A stretch of 64,000 nucleotides of DNA from Channallabes apus (taxonomy: Eukaryota; Chordata; Actinopteri; Siluriformes; Clariidae), in NCBI GenBank assembly GCA_030522415.1, contig CM060121.1, positions 5,918,476 to 5,982,475 of the forward strand. Reading direction: 5' to 3'. Of this stretch, positions 33,458 to 61,288 are shown piece after piece. Position 1 is the stretch's first letter, and every line of letters starts with the position of its first letter. Made by a program: the position numbers and the translations under genes. Under the pieces are notes generated by a model. It worked only from the letters and a program-made list of their open reading frames with translations, searched no databases and was not told the origin of the DNA.

Positions 33458-34779
33458 TGGATGATACCTCATCATTACCTAATCTTTAAGTCTAAACTTA
33501 GGCGTGGACGCTCAAACAGGCCGGTTTGTTCTTCATCTATCAATTGATAGTGAAATGTAATGCACATATTCATTATTTTGCACTGTTATATTATTTTTGA
33601 TTGAAGTTTTGCTATAACAGAGTAAACATAAAAGTATTGAAGCTGTAACTGTAATTTGTTGGCTCTGTATGGTTGTAAAAAAAATTGCAGTTTAATGAGC
33701 TTTTAACTGCACAAACAAAGCAGCCTGAAAATAACAATGTCCTAAAACACATTTTATACTTACACCAGAAAAGGTGATTAATAAAATATTTTTTTGAGTT
33801 ATTAGTTGACTAGTAAAAATAGTAGTCATGCAACCATTCATATGCAATCTGTATATCAATGAGGCATCAAAGATATGTCAGTGTCTGGACATCTAGATAG
33901 CAACACTTTCATACTTGAACAGGGTTTTACATGAAGGTCTGAATCTGCTGGGACATTAGTGGAGGATCCTTCGGGTGCTGTGGGATGTGGGTTGGATCAG
34001 ACTTGCTTGTCTAACGCATCCCATGGGTGCTTGATCAGATATGATGCACTACGCCACTGTCTTGCCGCCCATATTATAGTCATGCGAATGCTGTTGGTGT
34101 TTTGTTAAGTGTCACAGCATTTTATGTTTGCATTATGTCACAAAAAATGGCATCACATGATAATATCACATGATAATACTGTAGGTGAGCTAGCTTGCTA
34201 AAATACAGGTAAATTGTCCTAACAAAAAAAAGTTTGAATATTTTAGTTAGCATTTTCTGTGTCACAAAACAGACTTTACTCAAGTCTGAGTGCCCTTTAT
34301 CAGATTAGAGCCACGGCCCCTCAAAAACTCTGCACACATTCCTGGTCTCATAGGATTCACAGTTTCAATGAGCAACAAATAATGCTCATCTTATAGTCAT
34401 CTTATACTTTGTGTTCTTTAAATTTGTAGCAGATTTAGTATTAACCGAAATAAATGAAACTAAATGACCATAAAATTTAAACATTGTCAGGACGTTCTAC
34501 AGCGTCAGCAGATGTCGATGTGTTTTTGCGTTATTATAAGAATGAAATGCAGTAGGCTGTTATGATCATCATAATATGATTCTTCAATAAATAATGAAAA
34601 CATTTTTACATCCCAGTAGCACCCTCGTTGCGCCGCACCACCACCAGCAAAACCTTAATACAAGTAAAACAGTAAACAAATTTACAATCACTGTACTAAA
34701 CTTACAGTACAAATTTAGAATTTAAATTAAATATAAGCGTTTCTTATTTGCATCAAATTGAAGAAGAGTAAATGTTAAC
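33458..34779. other. intergenic, no gene seen
   Basis: AT-rich; nothing recognisable. Confidence 0.4.
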
Positions 34780-36220
34780 ATAGTAAGCCTTTAGACTTTA
34801 GAGTGTAACACTCGCATAGCCAGTAAACAGACTCTGCGTGTGTGTCAGTAAAAGTGGGTGTGTCATGAACAGTGGGACTGAGGTCAGGCATAGATGCAGA
34901 GAGGAGTCTTTACTTGTGAGTCTTTTAAGTTCTTTTAATAATGAAACGAAACATAAAATAAGGCAATAGGCTTTACGCCGATGTAATTTTTAAACAAAAC
35001 ATTTAACAAAAAAATAGGAGCCTATACATGCTAAGAACTTAAACAGCCAAAGAACAGAAAACAAACAGAGAACTTAAATACTCTAGGCTCAAAGCTTAAA
35101 CACAGGCTCGGAGCTTAAACACACTAGAGGCTAAACAACTTGAAGACACACTGACCAGGAGACACACAGACATGGAGACACAGAACAAGAGACACTCTAC
35201 CTAGAAAAGTTACAATGTCAGCATATCAAAACCAAGCACACTAAACAAAAACAGCTCCACAAAACAAATGTCAAACAAACATAGACTCAACAAAACTAAA
35301 ACCAACTTAACACAACAAACTTAACAAGACAAATGCCAACTTTACACAACAAATGCAAGACGCAGAATAACAGAACAAAGGACTGCTTATACAGAAACGC
35401 ATTCATAATCATTAGTCTACTTCTGCCGCTGCGCTCTGGAAAACTTTATGCGTGCGGTTGAGCGCTGATTAGACTACGTAGGAAATTAAAGAGAAGGATT
35501 CATGATGCTGAATCAAAATCCAAAGCCCAAATCTCCTTTAAATTAAATGAACAAATATTATAAGTAAATAACACTAGTCCATGTTTAGAAAATCATTTTT
35601 ATTTAGACTATAAAAAAATAATTCTATTTTCTGGCGTGCCAGCTGCCATTTTTTATTTAGAAGTTTTCAATACAAATCTTATAATGACCACATGACATCA
35701 AACATCCCCATCTTAATATTTTACCTATTTATTTTAAACTATTTAAACCATTAAACTATTTATTTTACTATTTTAACTATTATTTTATATACTTCAAAAT
35801 AACGTTAAGAACAGGATGCATCACACAGCCGCAATATATTATTATACTATAACCGTATTATACCAAAGATTACCAGTTAGAAATACACAAAATAAAATAC
35901 CTCCGCTGTTTCCACCACTACAGAGACATCACAGGCAGCGGTAGTTTTCAGAAATTCTTCCCGAGATGAGGCTGCGTTGGGCGGTACATGAGCGCAGAGC
36001 GCCTGGGGATTTCCTGTAGCTCAAATCTCTGAAATTTTTTTAAATAGATGCTATCTTTAATAACTGATGGAGGGTTTGAACTGTACACACATGCATTCTT
36101 GCCTAAACAACTCTTAAAACTACACTTTGTGATACAATAACAGTAATATTTCGAACATTTTGCAGGCTGCTGTTTGGAGTAACAAGAGAATAAAGACTAA
36201 ACCAGTTGATGGGTCAAAAT
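34780..36220. repeat. duplication arm A
   Basis: Three blocks match the arm at 38560-42610 in the same order: about 34780-34865 with 38560-38660, 35400-35690 with 39130-39415, and 35815-36220 with 42210-42600. Identity looks to be around 85-90%. Bases about 34860-35395, starting TGTCATGAACAG, are absent from the other arm and may be LTR-type sequence inserted in arm A. Confidence 0.8.
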
Positions 36221-36844
36221 GATTGTTGATTTCTGAATGTTATTTCGATACAACATATTATGACTTTATGACTTAAGCTCTAATTATACTTAAAAACTGC
36301 GGCGTATGAAAATGTCACTTTGCGCCACCTGGCGGTCAGTTCATTTAATGAATTTAAAATGTGACCGATTTATGACGGTGAGCACAGTTTTTTTTTTTTT
36401 TTTTGCCATCGACAAATACAACATGGAGACTCCTGGGTGGAGCTTCAAAGCTCTAAACCCTAGAGAACCAAAAGTATTTTTAAAAGGGGGAAAATGCAGA
36501 CATTGAAAGAAGACAACAATGGAGGAGATTTTTAACGTAAACACAATAGAGTTCTACGTCTCTGATTGTCCAAAATGATCAAAGAGTGAATTTTCCTTTA
36601 AAGTTTACAGAATTGCAACATGAAGATTAAAGCTAAGGGAAAATGATTTCAAAAAGCACTTGGTTCATCAAGCAATCTGCAGGAATCATGAGGCTGTAAG
36701 TAGATGTGAAATGAGAAATGTAATTAGTTTTCTCTGTAACCCATCTGTTACTGATGGTTATATATTATCTGGTGGTTCAGGGTTGTTGAGTTGCTGCATG
36801 AAGAAGAGCAGCCATGGACTGATTCTTCTGATCCTAATCCAGGG

Positions 36845-51751
<14,907 letters not shown>

Positions 51752-51779
51752 TTTATCCAGAGACCAGTCTTCTTGCTGC

Positions 51780-51961
51780 AGTTGCTTTAGAGATCTTCCT
51801 GAGAAATAGAGGAAGTTCTTTAGTTATTGCTAAAACCTCTGACTTCCTGTGTGTAAGTTACTAGACAGAAATAAAGAGAGGGACGGAATGGAACAAGAAA
51901 CATTTTCTATAATCACCATAGAAATTAGCAATACATTAACAAAATCTTTCTAGTTTTTCTA
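51780..51961 (-). promoter_or_regulatory. gene 2 promoter-proximal region, copy 1
   Basis: GAGGAAGT (51809-51816) and ACTTCCTG (51842-51849) form an inverted GGAA-core pair 33 bp apart, starting 58 bp upstream of the predicted start codon. The same pair occurs upstream of gene 1 and in the duplicated copy at 53311. No TATA box was recognised. Confidence 0.55.
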
Positions 51962-51965
51962 TATA

Positions 51966-53161
51966 CACTCACCTAAAGGTTTATTAGGAACACCATACTA
52001 ATACAGTGTTTCATCCCCTTTCGCCTTCAGAACTGCCTTAATTCTACATGGCATTGATTCAACAAGGTGCTGAAAGCATTCTTTAGAAATGTTGGCCCAT
52101 ATTGATAGGATAGCATCTTGCAGTTGATGGAGATTTGTGGGATGCACATCCAGGGCACGAAGCTCCCGTTCCACCACATATTGGGTTGAGATCTGGTGAC
52201 TGTGGGGGCCATTTTAGTACAGTGAACTCATTGTCATGTTCAAGAAACCAATTTGAAATGATTCATTCTTTGTGACATGGTGCATTATCCTGCTGGAAGT
52301 AGCCATCAGAGGATGGGTACATTGTGGTCATAAAGGGATGGACATGGTCAGAAACAATGCTCAGGAAGCCCGTGGCATTTAAACGATGCCCAATTGGCAC
52401 TAAGGGGCCTAAAGTGTGCCAAGAAAACATCCCCCACACCATTACACCACCACCACCAGCCTGCACAGTGGTAACAAGGCATGATGGATCCATGTTCTCA
52501 TTCTGTTTACGCCAAATTCTGACTCTACCATTTGAACGTCTCAACAGAAATCGAGACTCATCAGACCAGGCAACATTTTTCCAGTCTTCAACTGTCCAAT
52601 TTTGATGAGCTCGTGCAAATTGTAGCCTCTTTTTCCTATTTGTAGTGGAGATGAGTGGTAGCCGGTGGGGTCTTCCGCTGTTGTAGCCCATCCGCCTCAA
52701 GGTTGTGTGTGTTGTGGCTTCACAAATGCTTTGCTGCATACCTCGGTTGTAACGAGTCGTTATTTCAGTCAAAGTTGCTCTTCTACCAGCTTTAATCAGT
52801 CGGCCCATTCTCCTCTGACCTCTAGCATCAACAAGGCATTTTCGCCCACAGGACGGCCGCATACTGGATGTTTTTCCCTTTTCACACCATTCTTTGTAAA
52901 CCCTAGAAATGGTTGTGCATGAAAATCCCAGTAACTGAGCAGATTGTGAAATACTCAGACCGACCCGTCTGGCACCAACAACCATGCCACGCTCAAAATT
53001 GCTTAAATCACCTGACATTCAGTTTGGAGTTCAGGAGATTGTCTTGACCAGGACCACACCCCTAAATGCATTGAAGCAACTGCCAAGTGATTGGTTGATT
53101 ATAGTATAATTGCATTAATGAGAAATTGAACAGGTGTTCCTAATAATCCTTTAGGTGAGTG
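51966..53161 (-). mobile_element. Tc1-like transposon, 1196 bp
   Basis: Terminal inverted repeats CACTCACCTAAAGGTTTATT and the inverse are bounded by TA (51964-51965 and 53162-53163). It interrupts copy 1 of the duplicated promoter region; copy 2 shows the empty site near 53510-53520. A fragment of the same family is at 3127-3612. Confidence 0.95.
52027..53018 (-). pseudogene. Tc1-like transposase, inactivated
   Basis: The first 251 codons read GDLSNFERGMVVGARRVGLS, GFSCTTISRVYKEWC, WSDESRF (first Asp) and QQDNAPCHKE (second Asp), then TGA. Past the stop the frame stays open to [10 protein letters not shown], where the catalytic Glu should follow; a deletion of about 5 bases removes it and shifts the frame. 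So there is both a premature stop and loss of the third catalytic residue. Confidence 0.92.
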
Positions 53162-53310
53162 TAGTTGGACAATAATTTATTTATAATGCAATAAATGTCT
53201 TTCTTTATTAATGTAAAGTATTTCAATATGTCATGGTTAGGTCCCTTGATGTGTAAGCAAAAACTCCTCACACATGCAGTCATTAAATTTTGGTCTTGTT
53301 TCTGCAGTTG

Positions 53311-53622
53311 CTTTAGAGATCTTGTTCATGTGTGATAATAAGCCTTTACTAAGAAATAGAGGAAGTTCTTTAGTTTTTGCTAAAACCTCTGACTTCCTGT
53401 GTATAAGTTACTAGACTGAAATAAAAAGAGGGACGGAATGCAACAAGAAACATTTTCTATAATCACTGTAGAAATTAGCCACTACATTAAGAAAATCTTT
53501 CTAGTTTAACTATATAATTGGACAATAAACAGTTCTTTAGATGCAACAAATGTCTTTCTTTATTAATGTAAAGTATTTCAATATGCCATGGCCTTGATGT
53601 GTAAGGACATGCAGTCATAAAA
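53311..53622. repeat. second copy of gene 2 upstream region
   Basis: GTTGCTTTAGAGATCTTG at 53311 repeats 51780. The following 300 bp match copy 1 plus the sequence right of the Tc1 insertion. The ETS-type pair is preserved (53359-53366 and 53392-53399). The unit without the Tc1 is about 333 bp. Confidence 0.9.
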
Positions 53623-54211
53623 TTTTGGTTTTATATATATTTTCCTCCGGTATTCCTTATATCTGTATAAATAAAATAAAGGTTTTGTCTGTACATTAGT
53701 CAGAAATCGTTTTTTGAATTATATCTATTATGTTTCATTCACTGTACTACCAGCAGTCTCAAAACAATTTGTCTGAATGTCTGTCTGTATGTCTGTTTAT
53801 TCAGTATTTCTCACAGCATCACGCAATACTGGCTGGACAGAATTTAAGGAAACTTTGGTATTTGCCTCAATTTGAAATCAAAATGTTGAGCAGAAGTGAA
53901 GTTATGAGCAGTTACGTGGCAGATTATATTACAGCATCTAGCACATTATTGGACAAATGTAGGACTTTTCTCCTTGAGGTGGTACTTCTGCCAGTGGTCT
54001 ATAAATGCACTGAACAGACAGTTTATTTTGGTCTTGTCACACTCACAGAAGCTGGACATGGTGTAGGACCATGGTGTCCGATGTCATATCACTATTTATG
54101 TCCATACCAAAAAGGAAATGAATACATGGGTAACTGGTTTCTTTCTTGCTTGAAGCTCCAGCACACACAAAAAAAAGTTTTGCATTTCTTATCTATCTCC
54201 AGTTACTGGTC
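53623..54211. other. intergenic, no gene accepted
   Basis: A 161-codon plus-strand ORF begins at 53730, but it has no recognisable domain or repeat of a known family and starts in ordinary AT-rich sequence. Confidence 0.4.
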
Positions 54212-54499
54212 TTAAACAGCCCCGATTATGCTTTTTCAAATATGATCTTTCATGCAGTGTGTCACGTAGCTCTATGTGAACATAAACTATCTGCACTATC
54301 TATGACACTGACAGTGCACGATAAATGAAGTTTTTGTTTTATTTAAAAAAAGGGTCGGCTCACATTCGCCTAAACGAGTTGTTAGCAAATCTATTTTTAC
54401 TTTGTTACGGATCCACATCACTCCGTAACATATTTGCATAATGTCCGCCCACGTTCTACGTCACGAACAACTTGCCTGCCATCTTACAATTAATGTTAC

Positions 54500-56385
54500 C
54501 ACACTCTTGTTAATGTGACTGAGCATTCATGCCGGGTCACTTAAACACTTTGTAATATTAAAAAAACAATAAAAAACGAGAGCGCACGAAATCCTTTTTA
54601 ACCATTTCTTCTCCACCATTCACCAAAACTGAATTTAACACTCGCGAAGGGCGCATGCCTCTTGCCATAGATTCTATGGCAAGCCTCAAGGGGAAAAATT
54701 GCATCACACACACGTGAAGTGCGCATGCGTCTTGCCTTTTCCCTGACCTGCCTTTAAAGGGACAGCCGGGAAAGAGTGGGGGGAGGAGTAGTAATGGTGG
54801 ACCAGCGCTGGCGTTATTTGTTTGGACGAGAGATTGCTCTGGATCATTTTCTTTCGAAGATTTTTAAACCGGATTATCTTTGACTGGACATTTTCCCCGG
54901 ACTTCTCACCCTCTGTCATCGGCCTCCCGGACTTCATTAACCCCGGTGAGACCGAACCATACTCGGTATACTCGGATAACACACATACAATAAACACGGA
55001 CTTCGGACATTTTCCACTCACTCGCACACATACACATACCGTTTATTATATATAGTTTGTAAATATTGTTTATATGTTTGTTTGGCTGTGGTGCGCCTTT
55101 TTCGTTTACTTAATTTAGTTTTGTATAATACAAGTTTGCTTTATCTACTTGTTTGTGTTTGTCCTTTTTGCTCACCGGCCTTTTAACGCAACTCAGACAC
55201 AAATGTGGCAATGTGGGTGATGGAGTCGTTTCATTGGCTCACAAGTAAATGATTTGTCACCCACGATAGCCTATCAGAATAATTTTGATGGTATTTAAGG
55301 CTGGATTTTTACCTTACCTGGGATACGTCACGACTGGGACCTCCTTCACGGCGTGCGCACGGACAGAAGGTGTGTGATTGTTGCTTGTAGCTATGTGGCT
55401 AATGGAGAGGTGGGCAAGCACATTAAATTGCCGATGTTTTATTTTTCCATTAGTGTGCGCATTGGCTACCTGATATTTGCTGGAGTCAGACTGTCCACTT
55501 GTTGGTGGGTAGGTATCCGCTCCTTACGTGCTGCGCGTTCTGCCCTTGGGTGATGCTAACCGGTGTTTGTTTATCACTTAGCCGTGGAGCCTTCTTTGTG
55601 CATGCGTTATCCTGCATGGCTCATGGTGAGCTGTGAGCAGCGCTACAACTCATGTGGTGCAACTATTTGCCGGGTAAGTACTGTAGGTTTGTTGTTTTTC
55701 TGGCTTATGAAAAAGTTGTGATTTAGTCATGGCTCTCTTTTTTTAGCGAGCTACGGGTGTCTGATGAAGTGCCGGTGAGTCTCGTGATGGCGGAAGTATT
55801 GGCCCTCCGCATTTGACTGAGGACGGCTCTGCTGTTTCTTCACCTGTGTTTTTCTCCTCCGGTTGTTTCCCTGAATTTCTGTGACGGTATTAGTGGTTCG
55901 GAGCTGCCCTGCTACTGCCTGAAGGCTGGTTTGGGCTTCTGGCTATCCGCATTTGTGAGTGTATTGTGGAGAATGTCGTAACGTAGCCCTAGGAGAACTC
56001 CGAACTTGATGTAATAATTTCAGTGAACCGTCAGTTACATCATGTGGTGTCTTGTTTTTATGTTTGTTTAAATTGTCATATTTGTTGTCTTCTGCTTTTT
56101 GTTTGTGTTAAATGTTGTCAGTCTAGTACAGGCACTGTTGGCTAGGAGGCTAGCTAGCTCAAAGTACTGGTGGTAGTATAATTGTGTGCAGTGCAGCTTG
56201 TGTCCATGTTTCACTGTGTGGATGTGTGAAGTGCACCTGTAAGGCTTGTATCTCATTTAGCCTGCCCTTGCCACTGAGAAGCCTGTGCCCGAAATTGTTG
56301 TGTTTTCATTTGTTTGTATTGTTTGATTTCATGTTATTGTCGAGTACACAGAGTGCCTTGTTCCTTTTTTTTATCGTGTGTGATG
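54500..56385. other. unclassified, GC-mixed sequence
   Basis: Includes a perfect short palindrome at 54661-54683 and GC-rich patches near 54700-54960 and 55330-55960. The style (GTGGTGCGCC, then TTTGTTTATATG) suggests LTR-derived DNA, but no LTR pair or pol coding was found. Confidence 0.35.
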
Positions 56386-57471
56386 TAGGGTTGGGTATCG
56401 ATTGGTTTTTTTTCGATACCGGTGCCAAATCGATACTTTGAAAACGGTACCGGTGCCAAAACGGTGCCTGAACCGATACTTTTAAGCCAAAAAATTATAG
56501 TGGATGACTCAAGAATGAATTTTTATTGAACAAAAAATGTTATGCTTAAAATTTAACAATATATTAAAAGTTTAAAGTATATATGAATATGTAAGCTTCA
56601 AATTTTAGCAATTCTTTTGCAGAAATTTCACCATATTTGCCTTTTCTGTCAAAATACGACTCCTTTCCTGACTTATTGCCCTGCACAGGACATGCATAGC
56701 CTTCTTTACAATGGTAAATGGGGTCACTGCTGTAGTACTACTAGTACAGGCTGGAAAGCCATAATTATAAACAGAATCCATGTTACATTAGCTTTTTACA
56801 AATCGTTTGACAATTTGTTAGCATGAATGCAAGATTTGCATTTTGCTATTAACATTACATTATCCTACTACTAACCTGCGGAAAGGCTGCTGTCGGCATC
56901 ATAATCAGTGACTCCGTTTTACTACAGTTGGTGTGACTGGGACTGAGGGTCGTCCACACTGATAGCGCCAGCTGTTGTCCGCAAGAAAACACGGTGCCTC
57001 CCTCTGCTTTAAACTTTATTCCGTCTGCCCTCGAATGTTTCAGTAGATTTGACGTGTTTCCGCCTTTACACGCAACTGCTGTAAAACATTTGCTGCACGT
57101 CGCGGTGCCGGAATACTTTATTGTGAAATGCAGCCACACTTTCGACTGTTTAGTTTTAGGCATTTTAACGAGAGTTGTTTAATTTAGCATGCTAAGCTAT
57201 CGGTAGACCGCCTGCTGATGTCAGAGCGAGTGTAACGTTAGTTACTGCATTCACGCGCATGTCGGATGGTCTCTCATTTCCGGATGATTTGTGCTTTTAA
57301 TTTTTTTATTTAATCTAATAAACGATTAATCTACAAAAATATATCGACAGTTCAGGCATTTAAGTGGCACCGAAATGAGGCACCGAAATTCGCGTTCTGT
57401 TTCGGTCCGGTACATACCGGTTCTGTAGGTACCGGTGCCGTATTGGCACCGGGTTTTGGTACCCAACCCTA
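56386..57471 (-). mobile_element. hAT element, 1086 bp
   Basis: Termini TAGGGTTGGGTATCGATTGG and the inverse GGTACCCAACCCTA are flanked by a perfect 8-bp duplication GTGTGATG (56378-56385 and 57472-57479). It carries a BED-finger remnant only. Confidence 0.95.
56855..57163 (-). pseudogene. hAT transposase BED zinc-finger remnant
   Basis: SKVWLHFTIKYSGTATCSKC, then CKGGNTSNLLKHSRADGIKF. The two Cys of the finger are kept (CSKC) and the first His is present (LKH), but the second His position is altered. The catalytic domain is absent, so the element depends on transposase from elsewhere. Confidence 0.85.
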
Positions 57472-57890
57472 GTGTGATGCCCATTTGATATCCAGCATTG
57501 CATGCTATTTTAATTGGTTTTATTGTGAACTACAATAAAGTTTTGTACATTTGTATCCCTGTCTCTCTTTCACTCAGGCTAACGAACTTGTGTTCCTTAA
57601 TTGGGTTATTTCCCCGGTTAACCTCGGGGTGGCGTAATTGGACCTACAGTAACAAACTTTGTATTTATTTGCCCTACCATAAAAATATGCTATAAAATAG
57701 CTGGTCGTTATACGGTAAAACCGACGCCATCTTTCCTACTGTATGTGTTGACGGGTCTCCAGAGCTGTCATTCAGTTATGGTAATGGGCGTTTCGTTTTC
57801 CGACACGCTGTAGCGGTAGACCAATCATAAAGGACCGCGCCATCTGACCAATCACAGCAGTGAGGGCTCACGGAAAGGAGTGGTTTAGAC

Positions 57891-59340
57891 CAGTGGTTCT
57901 CAAACTTTTTCTGTCATTCCCCACTTAAGGGGGTGAGCGAATTTTCAAGCCCTACTTGTCAACAAAATAATAATGAAATCGGCCAAGTTTACTGTTTATT
58001 GAAATATCAATTTCTAAATCAATTTCTAAGATCAAACAACACCAAAATAGATAAAATACACGTGCAATTGTTATACAAGGCTTACAGTACGTTGTCACTT
58101 ATCTTTGCATAATTGACCCCATGTTTATTAGCTGCTCAGCAATCGTTTGTAGTTTTTTTGCACTGGCCAATTCTGTATGCAACTTTGATTGAAGCCATTT
58201 GTGCTTTGCTGTCCACTGATTCAGATTTTACCATGCGATTATCCTACTGTATGTATTCTGACAGCTTTCTTTGAAAGAAGTCGAGTGGCTTATTAACGTG
58301 ACTGGAGTGTGTTGTCTCTAAGTGTCTTCCTAATTTGTTGGGTCTCATGCGGTCTGCTGCCAGCGGAATAAGACACAAAACACGCACGAGCCTCTCTCCT
58401 GCCCCCACCATGAATCCAAGCTCAAGATAGGCTTCATTAGGGGTGGGCGATATAACCAAAATCTATCACGGTAGAAGCAATTTTCTAACTCGATAACGAT
58501 CACAATATAGCAATTTGTATCTGAAAATGCATAAATAAAAATTCAAACACAAAGAAACTGTTTTACATAATGTCATTTCATGTGAATTGCTGAGGTTTGC
58601 CGCATTTTTTTTTTACTTTGGCCATATTCGTTTGGATGCTTGGATTTCAGATGATAGAAAAGGTTTGACGTGTTTCCACCACTTGTTAAAACAGTGCACT
58701 TGCGTATCTTCCAAATCACGTTCATCTCATTCGTATCACTTTTCTTATACCCACGATGCAGCTTTTTTCTTTACAATCTCCTCGTTGTCGGTTTTGTCAC
58801 ATGTAAGCAAACTCACTGCCGCTGCAGCGTCTTCTTCCATTGTCGAAGTGTATGTGAAGCCAAACACATCAAAAGTGGGACGAAACCGTGGAACCCGATT
58901 GAACCAAATATCTGCGCAAATACAGCGCAGCGGCGACTATCTGAATAGCGCAGTGATGATCTGGTTTATTTGCGCAGCCCGGTGGATCGCGCAGCGCCGC
59001 TCGAATCACATTCGATGCCATGCCTGGTTTGTACGTGCGCATACCAGCGAGGAAAAATTTACTTTGATGGTCGGCGCGGTCTATTTCTGTCAGCGTCGCG
59101 CAGCGCTGCCCAGGGTGTCGCGCAGGTTTCAATTAAATTTACTTTTATTAATGATCCATTTATTTGTGTGTGATTTGTTTAGTTTTGAGCGTACGCTCTT
59201 CATTATCAATAAAGATAAGCATGAATTAGAATAGGTACTTTCCTATTATTTTCCACTAATTTCCTCCCGTTCATTGCGCCCCACCTGTCATGTCTGTATT
59301 CCCCACTAGTGGGGTGCGCCCCACACATTGAGAACCACTG
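57891..59340 (-). mobile_element. hAT element, 1450 bp, second copy
   Basis: Same family as 11682-17255, with CAGTGGTTCTCAAACTTTT terminus and a perfect 8-bp duplication GTTTAGAC (57883-57890 and 59341-59348). It lacks the Harbinger/LINE insert and so shows the pre-insertion structure. The BED-finger remnant is more decayed than in the first copy. Confidence 0.95.
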
Positions 59341-59540
59341 GTTTAGACAGACTGAATCTTCGAACTGCTTCACACGAGTCGTTTACGAATCATTTAGAAA
59401 TGGGGTACAATTAAATCTATTTTTGGAGAAAACTAAAGTGTTTTTTGAACTTGCATACATGGAAACCTGTTTTAAGAGACTCATTAAGCAATATTAGCAA
59501 CCTTTAAAATGGTATAATAGGGGCACTTTAAATATTCAGA

Positions 59541-59935
59541 CCCACAATTAAACCATTCTAAGACTTACTTAATGTGCACATATTATGTAAAATTCACTTT
59601 ACAGCAAAGTTTAAAAATTCAGATGGGTCTCCAATCTCCAGTGAACACAGAAACAACATTTATATATAAAAAAAAATCCCTGCTGTTTGTTCTTTTTCTA
59701 TTTTCATTGACTGAAGCTTAAACAAGGAAATCAGCTTTCCTCCTAACTGAGGCCTCATATAGTCCTCCTCGCCATTATTGGCACCCCTGGTTAAGATGTG
59801 TTCTTAGTTCTAATAAATTCATTTTTATTGCAGAAGCATAATCTCTCACTGAAAATTGCAGAAAAATCGAACCTTTAACTCAAGTGAATAAAAAAAATAA
59901 ATACCAAAAATCCATAACTAAAATATATATATACA
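59541..59935. other. intergenic, no gene seen
   Basis: AT-rich; the phrase ATTATTGGCACCCCT at 59774 recurs in the same orientation at 62145. Confidence 0.4.
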
Positions 59936-61282
59936 CAGGTCCTTCTCAAAAAATTAGCATATTGTGATAAAGTTCATTATTTTCTGTAATGTACTAATAA
60001 ACATTAGACTTTCATATATTTTAGATTCATTAAACACAAACTGAAGTAGTTCAAGCCTTTTATTGTTTTAATATTGATAATTTTGGCATACAGCTCATGA
60101 AAACCCAAAATTAGCATATCATGAAAAGGTTTTCTAAACGAGGTATAAACCTAATCATCTGAATCAACTAATTAACTCTAAACACCTGCAAAAGATTTCT
60201 GAGGCTTTTAAAAACTCCCAGCCTGGTTCATTACTCAAAACCGCAATCATGGGTAAGACTGCCGACCTGACTGCTGTCCAGAAGGCCATCATTGACACCC
60301 TCAAGCAAGAGGGTAAGACAGAAAGAAATTTCTGAACGAATAGGCTGTTCCCAGAGTGCTGTATCAAGGCACCTCAGTGGGAAGTCTGTGGGAAGGAAAA
60401 AGTGTGGCAGAAAACGCTGCACAACGAGAAGAGGTGACCGGGCCCTGAGGAAGATTGTGGAGAAGGACCGATTCCAGACCTTGGGGGACCTGCGGAAGCA
60501 GTGGACTGAGTCTGGAGTAGAAACATCCAGAGCCACCGTGTACAGGCGTGTGCAGGAAATGGGCTACAGGTTGCAAATTTTGCATGTCATTCGGAAATCA
60601 AGGTGCCAGAGTCTGGAGGAAGACTGGGGAGAGGGAAATGCCTGAAGTCCAGTGTCAAGTACCCACAGTCAGTGATGGTCTGGGGTGCCATGTCAGCTGC
60701 TGGTGTTGGTCCACTGTGTTTTATCAAGGGCAGGGTCAATGCAGCTAGCTATCAGGAGATTTTGGAAAAGCTTTATCTGCTGAAAAGCTTTATGGGGATG
60801 AAGATTTCATTTTTCAGCACGACCTGGCACCTGCTCACAGTGCCAAAACCACTGGTAAATGGTTTACTGACCATGGTATTACTGTGCTCAATTGGCCTGC
60901 CAACTCTCCTGACCTGAACCCCATAGAGAATCTGTGGGATATTGTAAAGAGAAAGTTGAGAGACACAAGACACAAGAATCTGCAAAAGGATTCCCGACCA
61001 AGTATTGAGTGCATAACTGAACATAATTATTTGAAGGTTGACTTTTTTTGTATTAAAAACACTTTTCTTTTATTGGTCGGATGAAATATGCTAATTCTTT
61101 GAGATAGGGATTTTGGGTTTTCATGAGCTGTATGCCACAATCATCAATATTAAAACAATAAAAGGCTTGAACTACTTCAGTTGTGTGTAATGAATCTAAA
61201 ATATATGAAAGTCTAATGTTTATCAGTACATTACAGAAAATAATGAACCTTATCACAATATGCTAATTTTTTAAAGGACCTG
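59936..61282 (+). mobile_element. Tc1-like transposon with internal deletion
   Basis: Terminal repeats start CAGGTCCTTCTCAAAAAATT and end with the inverse, in TA-rich sequence. It contains a broken transposase (60250-61010). Confidence 0.92.
60250..61010 (+). pseudogene. Tc1-like transposase, deleted and frameshifted
   Basis: MGKTADLTAVQKAIIDTLKQ opens the frame, followed by ISERIGCSQSAVSRHLSG and ATVYRRVQEMGYRLQI. Then a deletion removes the region with the first catalytic Asp, and the sequence resumes at SVMVWGAMSAAGVGPL and [14 protein letters not shown], which retains the Glu. Frameshifts occur near 60320, 60620 and 60850. Confidence 0.9.
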
Positions 61283-61288
61283 TATATA

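Larger units (their letters stand above)
54216..59527. mobile_element. old TTAA-target DNA element, heavily interrupted
   Basis: Left end ACAGCCCCGATTATGC after TTAA (54212-54215) and right end inverse AGTGCCCCTATTATAC before TTAA (59528-59531) agree at 13 of 16 positions. TTAA targets fit piggyBac or Kolobok type. Two hAT elements (56386-57471 and 57891-59340) and possibly LTR-like DNA lie inside. No transposase of the outer element was recognised. Confidence 0.5.

Noticed and set aside
53730..54215. 161-codon plus-strand ORF
   Set aside because: No domain, odd composition and no splice or promoter context; likely chance.
58587..59234. 215-codon plus-strand ORF
   Set aside because: It is antisense to the BED-finger remnant of a hAT element.
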